NCBI GenBank assembly: GCA_016712315.1
Contig: JADJRG010000029.1
Location: 248,001 to 312,000 of the forward strand
From: Nannocystis sp.
GTDB lineage: Bacteria; Myxococcota_A; Polyangia; Nannocystales; Nannocystaceae
Length of the DNA stretch: 64,000 nt
Direction of reading: 5' to 3'
Below, in pieces: positions 18,561 through 26,342 of the stretch. How positions within the stretch are numbered: the first letter of the stretch is position 1; every line of letters begins with the position of its first letter. Made by a program: the position numbers and the translations under genes. The notes under the pieces were generated by a model. It was not told the DNA's origin, searched no databases, and saw only the letters and a program-made list of their open reading frames with translations.

Positions 18561-20303
18561 ATGAAGATCGAATGTGACAAGTGCGGAGCCAAGTACTCGA
18601 TCGCGGACGACAAAGTCCGTGGCAAAACCTTCAAAATTCGCTGCAAGAAGTGCAGCAACGTCATCATCGTCCGTGAAAAGGAAGGTGGTGAAGCCGACGG
18701 CGGCGCCGGTGAGGCGAACGATCCGGCCGGTGATGAAGGCGGATGGCACCTCGCCATCGACGGTGAGACCGTCGGGCCGGTCCCGGAGCAGGAGGTCCGA
18801 GATCGCTTTGCTGCCGGTGAGATCGACAAGGACACGTCGATCTGGCAGGAGGGTTTTGAAGATTGGCTGCCTCTCGGTGAGGTCGAGACCTTCGCGGATC
18901 TGGTCGCCTCGAGCGCTTCGAGCGGCTTTGGAGCGGTCGCAGGCGCGGGGGCGGCTGTCGCTGCCGCTGCCGCGGCGGATCCGTTCGCAGATGGGGGAGG
19001 CGATGACTATGGGGGCCGCTTCTCCGAGCCCGAGCCCGCTCCCGCTGCCCGTGAGCCCGCCAAGGCCGCGGCGTCTAAGCCAGCGGCGGCGGCCGCTTCG
19101 CCGAAGGCCGAAGCTCATGGCGCGACGCCGCGGGTGTCCAATCTGACCGGCGCTCGGAATGAGAATTCGGTGCTCTTCTCGCTCGACAGCCTGTCGGCAG
19201 TGGCGATGGGCGGGCGCGGCGGTGGCGGCGGCGGCGGTGCTAGCGCGCCGGCGGCTGCGGCTCCTTCAGGCCCGAGTTTCTCGTTGGCCCCAGCTTCCTC
19301 TGCCCCGGCAGCGACGACCGCGACCGGGGAGGGCTCGGGCCTCATCGATATCCGAGCCATGAGCGCGATGCTCGGCAGCGGCGGCGATAGCGGCGGCGGC
19401 GGTGCGGGAGGAGGAGGCGGTGGCGGTGGCTCTGAGTCGGGCTTCGCTGAGACAGCGATCCCGAGCTTTGGTGGCGGCTTCGGTGGCCTCGCGGCGGCGC
19501 CGCTGAGCATCGGTTCACCTGGCGGGCAAGATGGCGCCGTTGTGATGCCCGAGCCGGTGAAGGCCTCCAATGGCCCGATGTACGCGCTGATCGGGTTGCT
19601 CGCGGCTGGGCTCATCGGGGTTGTGGCCTTCGTGGTCACTCGTCCCCCTCCAGAGCCGCAGAAGATCGTCGAGAAGGTGATCGTCGCTGGCGCCGTCGAT
19701 GAGGGTGAAGAAGATGCCCCGCGGAAGAAGCGGAAGAAGCGGGTCGCTGAGGAGGAGGAGGAGGAGGAAGAAGAGGAAGTGGCGGCTGACCCGGCAGCAG
19801 AGGACACGACCACCAAGAAGACGACGAAGAAGACGACGAAGACGACGAAGACCGGCACAAAGGACGCCGGGACTGAGACGAAGACGGGTGATGCTCCCCC
19901 GGTCACGAAGAAGGATCCGCCGAAGGAAGAGAAGGAAGACATCGGCGTCGACTGCCTGCTCAACCCTGAGACGTGCAAGAAGGGCTCTTCAGGTTCGGGA
20001 GGCTCCGGGTCGAGCAAGCCGCCGGCCGAGAGCGGTCTGCCCGAGAAGCTGACGGCCGATCAGATCAAGGCAGGCACGGCCTCGGCCAAGTCTTCGGCGG
20101 AGAGCAAGTGCAAGGCTCAGTCGAAGGGTGGCGAGAAGATCACCGTCAAGATCTCGATCGAGGGATCGAGCGGCAAGGTGCTCTCGGCGAGCGCAGACGA
20201 CTCCGGTCCCCTCGGGACGTGTGTCGCTGGCGAGTACAAGAACGCGACCTTCCCGAAGTTTACGGCGCCACAGCAAGGCGCTCAGGTCACTGTTCGTTTC
20301 TGA
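18561..20303 (+). CDS. GltJ/AgmX-like protein: zinc ribbon, GYF_2, one TM, TonB-C-like domain
   Basis: Inner-membrane protein of 580 residues with the domain order of myxobacterial GltJ/AgmX, a component of the Agl-Glt gliding machinery. A cytoplasmic zinc ribbon (C5-x2-C8, C28-x2-C31; MKIECDKCGAKYSIADDKV) is followed by a GYF_2 domain at 61-111 (GWHLAIDGETVGPV, WQEGFEDWLPLG), an Ala/Pro/Gly-rich linker, one membrane helix at about 338-360, then a highly charged Lys/Glu periplasmic spacer. A C-terminal TonB/AgmX-PglI-like domain (about 490-580) has paired cysteines. In M. xanthus the zinc ribbon contacts MglA. No other glt or agl gene is adjacent, so this may be a paralogue. Confidence 0.82.
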   Translation: MKIECDKCGAKYSIADDKVRGKTFKIRCKKCSNVIIVREKEGGEADGGAGEANDPAGDEGGWHLAIDGETVGPVPEQEVRDRFAAGEIDKDTSIWQEGFEDWLPLGEVETFADLVASSASSGFGAVAGAGAAVAAAAAADPFADGGGDDYGGRFSEPEPAPAAREPAKAAASKPAAAAASPKAEAHGATPRVSNLTGARNENSVLFSLDSLSAVAMGGRGGGGGGGASAPAAAAPSGPSFSLAPASSAPAATTATGEGSGLIDIRAMSAMLGSGGDSGGGGAGGGGGGGGSESGFAETAIPSFGGGFGGLAAAPLSIGSPGGQDGAVVMPEPVKASNGPMYALIGLLAAGLIGVVAFVVTRPPPEPQKIVEKVIVAGAVDEGEEDAPRKKRKKRVAEEEEEEEEEEVAADPAAEDTTTKKTTKKTTKTTKTGTKDAGTETKTGDAPPVTKKDPPKEEKEDIGVDCLLNPETCKKGSSGSGGSGSSKPPAESGLPEKLTADQIKAGTASAKSSAESKCKAQSKGGEKITVKISIEGSSGKVLSASADDSGPLGTCVAGEYKNATFPKFTAPQQGAQVTVRF

Positions 20304-20327
20304 TCGGTCTTACGACCGACGTTCTGT

Positions 20328-20370
20328 GCGGGGATCGTCGCTCTACGAGCGGTCGGTCCCCGCTTCTTTT
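20328..20370 (+). terminator. Intrinsic terminator after the gltJ-like gene
   Basis: GCGGGGA/TCCCCGC outer stem with an inner CGCTC-TAC-GAGCG hairpin, followed by TTCTTTT. It lies 24 bases after the stop. Confidence 0.85.
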
Positions 20371-20575
20371 CGTGCGCAGGCGCGCCTCGACGAGCGGTGC
20401 GGGTGAGATCTGGGCTAGGCAGCGGCGACGAATTGCGGCACGCTCGTGGGCGCGGACGTGAGAGGGTCGTCAACCTCCACGGACTGCAAGTTTTTACAGA
20501 CCGATCGACCTCGTTGCTGCGTTGGTCGGCGAGCATGATGTCACGACGCCCAGTGACTCACGAGGAGGATTGAAG

Positions 20576-21361
20576 ATGGCCGAACGCGAAGAAAACTCTG
20601 CACTGATCGCGCTCGCGGAGCTGCGCAACCTCGAGGCCGATCGCGTCGCCTCTGAGGACGCGAAGCGCCGCGCCAAGGAAGAGGCCGAGCGCAAGGCTCG
20701 TGAGGAGGCTGAGCGCAAGATCCGCGAAGAGGCGGAGCGCAAAGCCCGTGAGGAGGCCGCGCGGATCGCCCGTGAGCAGGCGGAGCGTGAGGCCCGTGAC
20801 CGTGAAGAGCGCCTGCGTCTGCAAGAGGCTGAGCTGCGCGCCCGTGCCGAGCAAGAGCGGCTGCTGCGTGAGGAGCAGATCCGGCTCGACGCGCAGGTCA
20901 AAATGACCGAGAAGAACGCGCGCCCGCTGTGGCTGAAGGTCACACCAGTGATCCTCGGGATCGGCCTGATCGTCGGCGGCATCGTCGCCAAGAACACGAT
21001 CGACGAGCAGAACCAACTGGCGGAGCAGGAGCGTAACGAGGCCCGCAAGCGCGACGAAGAGAACCGGAAGGCGCAAGAGGCGCTGATGGCCGAGCTCAAG
21101 GGGCTCAAGACCGAGCAAGAGCGCCTCGCTCGCGAGAAGGCTGAGCTCGACGCGAAGCTCGACAAGGTCACGGACGAGGCCGAGCGTGCGCGGTTGATGG
21201 CGGAGATCGACAAGAAGAACGCGGAGCTCGCGGCCAACCAGGCGAAGCAGACTCGCGGCGGCGGTAGCGGGAAGAAGCCAGCCGGTGACGGCGGGACGAT
21301 CACGCCGAAGAAGCCTGGGATCGAGGTCAAGAAGACCGACGATCCGCTCGACGGTCTCTGA
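20576..21361 (+). CDS. Coiled-coil single-pass membrane protein
   Basis: Unrecognised family; 261 residues from ATG 20576, which has AGGAGG upstream. Residues about 15-115 form a continuous charged coiled coil built of AERKAREEAERK-like heptads. One membrane helix follows (about 120-140, PVILGIGLIVGGIVA), then a second coiled coil (about 145-225) and a Gly/Lys/Pro-rich C-terminal tail (TRGGGSGKKPAGDG). The topology resembles TolA-like or scaffold proteins spanning the inner membrane. It follows the GltJ-like gene but is separated by a terminator, so it has its own promoter. A structural or trans-envelope role is inferred only. Confidence 0.75.
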   Translation: MAEREENSALIALAELRNLEADRVASEDAKRRAKEEAERKAREEAERKIREEAERKAREEAARIAREQAEREARDREERLRLQEAELRARAEQERLLREEQIRLDAQVKMTEKNARPLWLKVTPVILGIGLIVGGIVAKNTIDEQNQLAEQERNEARKRDEENRKAQEALMAELKGLKTEQERLAREKAELDAKLDKVTDEAERARLMAEIDKKNAELAANQAKQTRGGGSGKKPAGDGGTITPKKPGIEVKKTDDPLDGL

Positions 21362-21381
21362 GCCGAGCCAGCCGCAGAGCC

Positions 21382-21428
21382 GAACGGGCAGCGTGAGCAG
21401 GTCTTGCTCGGCTGCCCGTTCTTGTGTT
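21382..21428 (+). terminator. Intrinsic terminator after the coiled-coil gene
   Basis: Perfect 11-base stem GAACGGGCAGC/GCTGCCCGTTC with a nested GAGCA/TGCTC hairpin and trailing TTGTGTT, ending just before tRNA-Cys. Confidence 0.88.
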
Positions 21429-21445
21429 AGCTCTCTCCTCCGCCC

Positions 21446-21516
21446 GGCCTGGTCGCCAAGTGGTAAGGCAGAGCTCTGCAAAAGCTCCACCGCCGGTTCA
21501 AATCCGGCCCAGGCCT
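21446..21516 (+). tRNA. tRNA-Cys (GCA)
   Basis: A complete cloverleaf of 71 bases: acceptor GGCCTGG/CCAGGCC, D-arm GCC/GGC, anticodon stem GAGCT/AGCTC with loop CTGCAAA (anticodon GCA), variable loop CACC, and T-arm GCCGG-TTCAAAT-CCGGC. The discriminator base is T, as expected for Cys. CCA is not encoded. Confidence 0.96.
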
Positions 21517-21549
21517 CTGAGCCCCTGAGACTGTTCAAAGTCCAGGGGC

Positions 21550-23724
21550 TCACTTCTTGGGAGTGAGCTCGCCCGCGTCGAGGTAGTAGCGGGCCATCTC
21601 GTACTCGAAGAAGCCCATCATGTCGCTGTCGATGACCTTTCGCAGCAGCTCGGCGCCGGCGCTCGCGTCGCCCGCCCGCCAGCGACGTAGCCCCTCGTAG
21701 AAGTGCGCCTCCGCTCGCTCACCTCGATCGCGAGCGGCCGCCAAGAGCTCGTCGTAGCCGAGCTTGCCTTGGGCGTGGAGCGCCAGCTTACGGGGCCAAG
21801 GCTCGACCTTGTAGGCGCGGATGAAGTCGATAGCCACGGCCTCGCCGTCGCGGCCCTGGCGGAGGCTGAGGTCGTTCATCCAGAGGGAGAAGTAGAGCTT
21901 AAGGGTGTCGCGGAGATCATCACGGCTCATCGCTTGCGTGAAGATGTCGCGCGCCTCCTCGTAGTAGCCGTGGCTGATCACGACGATCAGCGGGTCTGTG
22001 TAGACGTCGGGGCGATCAGGGGCGCTCAGGCGCGCTTGCTTGAAGTCGTCGAGCCCGAGCTTGATCTCGCCGAGTTCGACGAAGAGCCTGCCGCGCTCGA
22101 GGAGGAGGCGGCTACGCTGCGCCTCGCGGAGGCTGGGGAAGCCGATCAGTGTGTTGAGCTGGCGCAGCGCGGCGCGCGACAGCTCGGTGCTGGCCGGCAG
22201 ATCTCCCCGTCGCTTGGCGATCCGGGCGAGGTTCGCGCTGGCGGTCTGCTCCCAACGCAGACGCTCGAGTTGGTTCTCAAAGGGGAGCCCGAGGAGCGCG
22301 CGGTAGCTGCGCTCCGCAGCGTCGAGGGAGCCCGACTTTGTGTCGATCGTGCCGAGAAGATGCAGCGCGTCCGCGCTCGGCTCCGTGTTGATGCTGCGAT
22401 CGAGGAGCGCGCGGGACTCCGCGATCCGGCCGCTGTTGAAGAGCGACTGCGCGGCCGTCACCTGCGCTTCAGGCAAGCTCGGTCGGATCGGTCGATCACG
22501 CCACAGTTTGGCTGCCCGGGTGTGGAGGCGCTCGATCGTCGCGAGGCGGGTGAGCGCGGCGTCGGGGCTCTCTTCGCTGAGGCGATCGAGGCTGAGCTGG
22601 TGGAGGACCGCGAGCTCTTGCCAGGCGTCAAAGATGTCCTCCTTGCGGCGCAACGCTTGCTCGAAGTGGAAGATCGCGGCGTCGATGAGGCCCTCCTGGC
22701 GGAGGCTGCGGGCAAAGAGGATGTGGGCGAAGGGATCGTCGGGGAAGCCGCGGACGGCCCGCCGGGCGAGGTTGTCGACGATGCCCCAGCCTTGGGTGAA
22801 GAAGGAGGGGGGGATCCGGCTGAACTCGTCGGTGGGGCCCTCGGGGATGAACTGCGCGGCGAGGGTGAGCAATGGACCAGCGCTGCGATCGCTGTGCTGG
22901 GCACGCTCGACGAACTCGATCATCTTGCGGGTAGGTAGGTCGAGCTCGATCCTGCTAAGGGCCGCGATCGCGCCCTCGAAGTCGTCGGCGCGCAGGTATA
23001 GGCGGAGGAGCAGGTAGCCGGTGATCTCCGCGCGTTGGCGGGCCGCGAGGCCGACCTCCGCGCCGCGCGCGACGGCGGCGGTCGCGGCCTCAAAGCGGGC
23101 GACATAGAGATCGGCGAGGCGCTGGACGACGAAGGGGGACGGGAAGACGGCGGCGGTCTCCTCGAGGGCCTCCTCGAGCTCTTCATGGCGGAGGACTGGC
23201 TCGCTTGAGAACATGCCGTTGCGGACGATCCAGTCCTCGAGGTCGCGCCAGTCGCGGAGCGCGCGCTTGCGCGACGCGGCGTCCCCGAAGTGTTGTCCGA
23301 GCGCCAACGCGAACATCGCCGGGGGCTCGTTGCCACGGCGGGCCGCGGCGACGTAGAGCGAGTGGGCTCCGTGGGCGATCGCTGGGAGCGGTCCGTGTCC
23401 TTGGCTGCGTAGCTCGCTCGGGGTGAAGAGGCCGGCGAGGAAGTGGAGGGCGTTGGTCGCCTCCTCTTCGCGGCCGCGATCGAGCTCGGTGCGGAGGTAC
23501 GCGGCCAGGAACTCGACCAGCGCGCTCCTGAGGCGCGAACGATCCGGGTGCGCGTCGTGCAAGAGGGCGAAATGGTTGCGCAGCGCCGCGAACTCGTCGA
23601 GAGAGGTGATCTTCGCCGGGATCGTGAATTCTGGCAGCGCGAGGCCCTGCTCGGCGGTCTGGCGGTGCTTGCAGGCGGGCAGCGCGGCCAGCAGGAGGGC
23701 GAGGGCGAAGGGCCGTAGTCTCAC
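21550..23724 (-). CDS. Large TPR lipoprotein
   Basis: Exported 724-residue lipoprotein with signal peptide MRLRPFALALLLAALPAC and tetratricopeptide-like helical repeats over most of its length, for example near residues 330-385 (AHILFARSLRQEGLIDAAIFHFEQAL) and 440-480 (ALHLLGTIDTKSGSLDAAERSY). No catalytic motif is seen. Such proteins usually act as periplasmic or outer-membrane scaffolds. The start is GTG 23724, with TAGACT 6 bases upstream and no Shine-Dalgarno sequence, a leaderless arrangement. Its 3' end is 34 bases from the convergent tRNA-Cys. The separate promoter indicates it is transcribed independently of the FadL-like gene upstream. Confidence 0.82.
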   Translation of the reverse strand: MRLRPFALALLLAALPACKHRQTAEQGLALPEFTIPAKITSLDEFAALRNHFALLHDAHPDRSRLRSALVEFLAAYLRTELDRGREEEATNALHFLAGLFTPSELRSQGHGPLPAIAHGAHSLYVAAARRGNEPPAMFALALGQHFGDAASRKRALRDWRDLEDWIVRNGMFSSEPVLRHEELEEALEETAAVFPSPFVVQRLADLYVARFEAATAAVARGAEVGLAARQRAEITGYLLLRLYLRADDFEGAIAALSRIELDLPTRKMIEFVERAQHSDRSAGPLLTLAAQFIPEGPTDEFSRIPPSFFTQGWGIVDNLARRAVRGFPDDPFAHILFARSLRQEGLIDAAIFHFEQALRRKEDIFDAWQELAVLHQLSLDRLSEESPDAALTRLATIERLHTRAAKLWRDRPIRPSLPEAQVTAAQSLFNSGRIAESRALLDRSINTEPSADALHLLGTIDTKSGSLDAAERSYRALLGLPFENQLERLRWEQTASANLARIAKRRGDLPASTELSRAALRQLNTLIGFPSLREAQRSRLLLERGRLFVELGEIKLGLDDFKQARLSAPDRPDVYTDPLIVVISHGYYEEARDIFTQAMSRDDLRDTLKLYFSLWMNDLSLRQGRDGEAVAIDFIRAYKVEPWPRKLALHAQGKLGYDELLAAARDRGERAEAHFYEGLRRWRAGDASAGAELLRKVIDSDMMGFFEYEMARYYLDAGELTPKK

Positions 23725-23730
23725 GCGCTC

Positions 23731-23736
23731 AGTCTA
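23731..23736 (-). promoter_or_regulatory. -10 element of the TPR lipoprotein gene, leaderless arrangement
   Basis: TAGACT, then 6 bases, then GTG 23724. Confidence 0.55.
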
Positions 23737-23774
23737 CGTGCGACCGCCGGTGGAGACCAGCCGCGGCCTCATGC

Positions 23775-25418
23775 TCAGTCGACCCCGATCCCTCGCTCTG
23801 CCCAGCGCAGCGCGACCATAAAGGTGTGAGCGACGCCGTTGTAGTAACCAGCGTTGCTCGGTCGGCCTCGCCCCTCGAGGATCGCGGCGGCGGCGGGGCT
23901 CTTGAGGTCGCCTCCCGCGGCGGCGTAGGCGGCGCCCGCGGTCGGGTCGTACGCGGCCTCGTCAGGGCGGACGCGCGCGGGCAGCGTCCAGTCGAAGCCG
24001 TAGCCGGGGATGATCTGCAGGTTGCTCTGACGGATCCGGAGCGCCGCCCCGAGCGTGAGTCCGAGGCGCCAGCCATCCATGAGCGCGGCGGAGGTCGCGG
24101 CGCGTGCGACCGCACGGGTCGATGTGTGGCCGCCGATGATCATCGTGAGCGTCGAGCGCGGGCGATAGGAGGTGTAGACGTCGAGGCTGAAGCGATCTTG
24201 GAGGCCGCGGTAGCGGACGCTCTCGGGGAGGATGGCGCTGTTGGGATCGAGGCCGACCAGGCTGAGCCGCTGGGTGCCCGGATCGCTGCAGCGTCGCACC
24301 CCCTTCGCTCCGTCGAGCGTGTCGGCGCAGAGGTCGATCCACGAGAGGTTGGTGTCGAGGCGCAGGAGGCGGCTCGGGCCGATCACAAACGAGGCGCCGA
24401 TGGCCGCCTCTTGCGGCATCCGCTGGGTTAAGGAGGCGTTGATCTCCGTGACGACCGAGCAGCTCTGGACCTCGGTGTTGTCGGCGAGATCGCGGTCGTC
24501 TGGGCGGCAGACGATCGCGTCTCCGGCGAGCGTGATCTCGCCGCCGCGGAGGAGCGGGCGGGTCCGAAAGCGCGCGCCGAGGGTGATCCGATCGTTGACC
24601 TCGAAGGCGACGCCCAAGGTGAGCGCGAGGTCGAAGCCGGCGGCGCGTGTGGCGGTCTCCGGCAGCCAACGGGTGCGGCCGTTGAAGCCGAGGCGCTCGG
24701 CGCAGCGCGGGTTCTCGACGTAGTTGCAGCGGACCGCGGCCTCCGCGACGTGGGATCCGGCGATCACCGTGCTGTTGTCGTAGGCGAAGCGGCTGCGCAG
24801 GCGCGGGAAGTGGACGCCCAAGCCGAGGCGCAGGCGGCCGACGATGTCCCAAGCGACCGCGAGCGACAGATCCGTGCGGACGGTCGCGGCGCCGCCGTTG
24901 AGAGCGCACGCGCCGCCGCTCGCGCGTCCACAGAGGCCCGGCGGACGATCTGGCTCTGGGGCCAGATGATAGCGGAGCTGCGGGTGGCTGTCGAGGAGGT
25001 ACGTGCTGCCGAGGTCGTAGATCGCCGCGCCGACGGCGAAGGGCTCGAGGTTGATGCTCGCGGCGGCGAAGTAGCCCGTTGTCGGGTTCAAGAGTGTGAC
25101 GCGATCATCGAGATCGGCGCCGCCGACCCCGTCCTCGCCGGCGACATAGCGGCGGATCCAGCGGTGATCGAGGCCGAGATCGAAGGATCCGTGGTAGCGG
25201 GTCCCAGGCATGGTCGCGAGCATCGCCGGGTTGTGGTGGATCGCGGTGAGGGCGCGCGTCGCTGCGCCCTGAGGATCTGCACCGCCGAGGCGCGAGGCTT
25301 GCCCGGGGAAGGCCGCGGCCTCGCCTCCCAAGAGGAAAAAAAGGCCACAGGCCGCGGCCGCGCCCAGCACCGCCCAGGGCTCGCCGATGCGGCCGGGCGC
25401 TCTCGGGCGCTGTTGCAT
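23775..25418 (-). CDS. FadL/OmpP1-family outer-membrane transporter
   Basis: Predicted outer-membrane beta-barrel of 547 residues for hydrophobic substrates. An N-terminal signal sequence (residues about 1-37, ending GGEAAAFPG) is followed by the FadL-type hatch region: ASRLGGADPQGAATRALTAI and HHNPAMLATMPG match the family's early G-A-x-x-A-x-x-N-P-A pattern. Alternating hydrophobic strands continue to the C-terminus (FMVALRWAERGIGVD). Four cysteines in extracellular-type segments could form disulfides. The start is ATG 25418, with TATCCT 7 bases upstream. Substrate unknown; fatty acids or aromatic compounds are typical for the family. Confidence 0.8.
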   Translation of the reverse strand: MQQRPRAPGRIGEPWAVLGAAAACGLFFLLGGEAAAFPGQASRLGGADPQGAATRALTAIHHNPAMLATMPGTRYHGSFDLGLDHRWIRRYVAGEDGVGGADLDDRVTLLNPTTGYFAAASINLEPFAVGAAIYDLGSTYLLDSHPQLRYHLAPEPDRPPGLCGRASGGACALNGGAATVRTDLSLAVAWDIVGRLRLGLGVHFPRLRSRFAYDNSTVIAGSHVAEAAVRCNYVENPRCAERLGFNGRTRWLPETATRAAGFDLALTLGVAFEVNDRITLGARFRTRPLLRGGEITLAGDAIVCRPDDRDLADNTEVQSCSVVTEINASLTQRMPQEAAIGASFVIGPSRLLRLDTNLSWIDLCADTLDGAKGVRRCSDPGTQRLSLVGLDPNSAILPESVRYRGLQDRFSLDVYTSYRPRSTLTMIIGGHTSTRAVARAATSAALMDGWRLGLTLGAALRIRQSNLQIIPGYGFDWTLPARVRPDEAAYDPTAGAAYAAAGGDLKSPAAAAILEGRGRPSNAGYYNGVAHTFMVALRWAERGIGVD

Positions 25419-25425
25419 CGCCGCG

Positions 25426-25431
25426 AGGATA
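25426..25431 (-). promoter_or_regulatory. -10 element of the FadL-like gene, leaderless arrangement
   Basis: TATCCT, then 7 bases, then ATG 25418. Confidence 0.55.
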
Positions 25432-25569
25432 CCCCCATCGTAGGCGTCGGCCGAGCCTTCTCGCTCGCGGAGTGTCCCCGTTGACCCTGCGCGGCGACGA
25501 ATCTACGATGCGGGAGTCCCGCTCAAGGGCGGTTCGACCTCTCTGGACCCTGAAGTCGCGGGGGAACGC

Positions 25570-26313
25570 ATGAGCAAGACGCTGCGTCAGTTTCAATGTC
25601 GAGATGATCTTTGGACCCGAATCGAGGCCGTCGCCAAGAAGAAGGGGATCACGCCGGATGATGTGATCCAGGCGGCGCTCCTCCAACTCTTTAAGGGCGG
25701 GGCGAAGAAGCGGGAAGAGACGACGCCTCCGCCGCCCACCCGGGCTTCGACCGCCGCGGCCGCGGCCGCTGCCGCAGCGCCGACGCCGAAGCCTGCGCCC
25801 GCGCCCGCGCCCGCCTCGCCGCCCCCTCCAGGGGCTGGCGCGAGCGCTGCTGCGACTGGGACTCGGCCGATCCCGAAGGGGTTGCCGCGGCCAAACGCGG
25901 CTCCTCCTCCTTCGGCCTCCTCGAGTCAGGCGCCGAAGCCGGCGATTCCTCGCCCGGCGACCTCAACGGCGCCGCGTCTGCCGCCGCCTGCGAGCGCCGC
26001 GCGGCCCGCTCAGCCGCAGCAGGCGCGTCCGCTCTACCTCGCGTTTGAAGGCAACTGGTACGTCGTAGACAAGGAAGAGTTCGTGATCGGCCGCGGCGCC
26101 AAGTACTCGGATCTGCCGATCAAAGACGCCAACATCTCGCGTCGTCACTGCGCGATCGTCCGTCGTGGCGGCGACTACTTCATCAAAGACCTCGGTAGCA
26201 CCAACGGGATCGAGTTCGGCGGCGAGCGGGTCGACAACCACAAGATCCTCGAGGGCTCGGTCTACTACCTCTGCGAGCACGAGGTCCGGTTCTCATTCAC
26301 CGCGCCAGCGTGA
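25570..26313 (+). CDS. Ribbon-helix-helix-like plus FHA domain protein
   Basis: A 247-residue cytosolic protein joining two domains rarely seen together. Residues 1-45 (RQFQCRDDLWTRIEAVAKKK, then GITPDDVIQAALLQLF) resemble an Arc/MetJ ribbon-helix-helix DNA-binding unit. Residues about 55-150 are a Pro/Ala-rich linker. Residues about 155-245 are an FHA phosphothreonine-binding domain with GRG, SRRHCAI and DLGSTNGIEFGG. If both domains are active it could connect Ser/Thr kinase signalling to DNA or to other proteins. The ATG is preceded by a weak GGGGGA. recG follows after 29 bases, in the same direction and probably co-transcribed. Confidence 0.8.
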   Translation: MSKTLRQFQCRDDLWTRIEAVAKKKGITPDDVIQAALLQLFKGGAKKREETTPPPPTRASTAAAAAAAAAPTPKPAPAPAPASPPPPGAGASAAATGTRPIPKGLPRPNAAPPPSASSSQAPKPAIPRPATSTAPRLPPPASAARPAQPQQARPLYLAFEGNWYVVDKEEFVIGRGAKYSDLPIKDANISRRHCAIVRRGGDYFIKDLGSTNGIEFGGERVDNHKILEGSVYYLCEHEVRFSFTAPA

Positions 26314-26342
26314 GCGCCTAGAGGCCCGCAGGCGGGGGGCCG

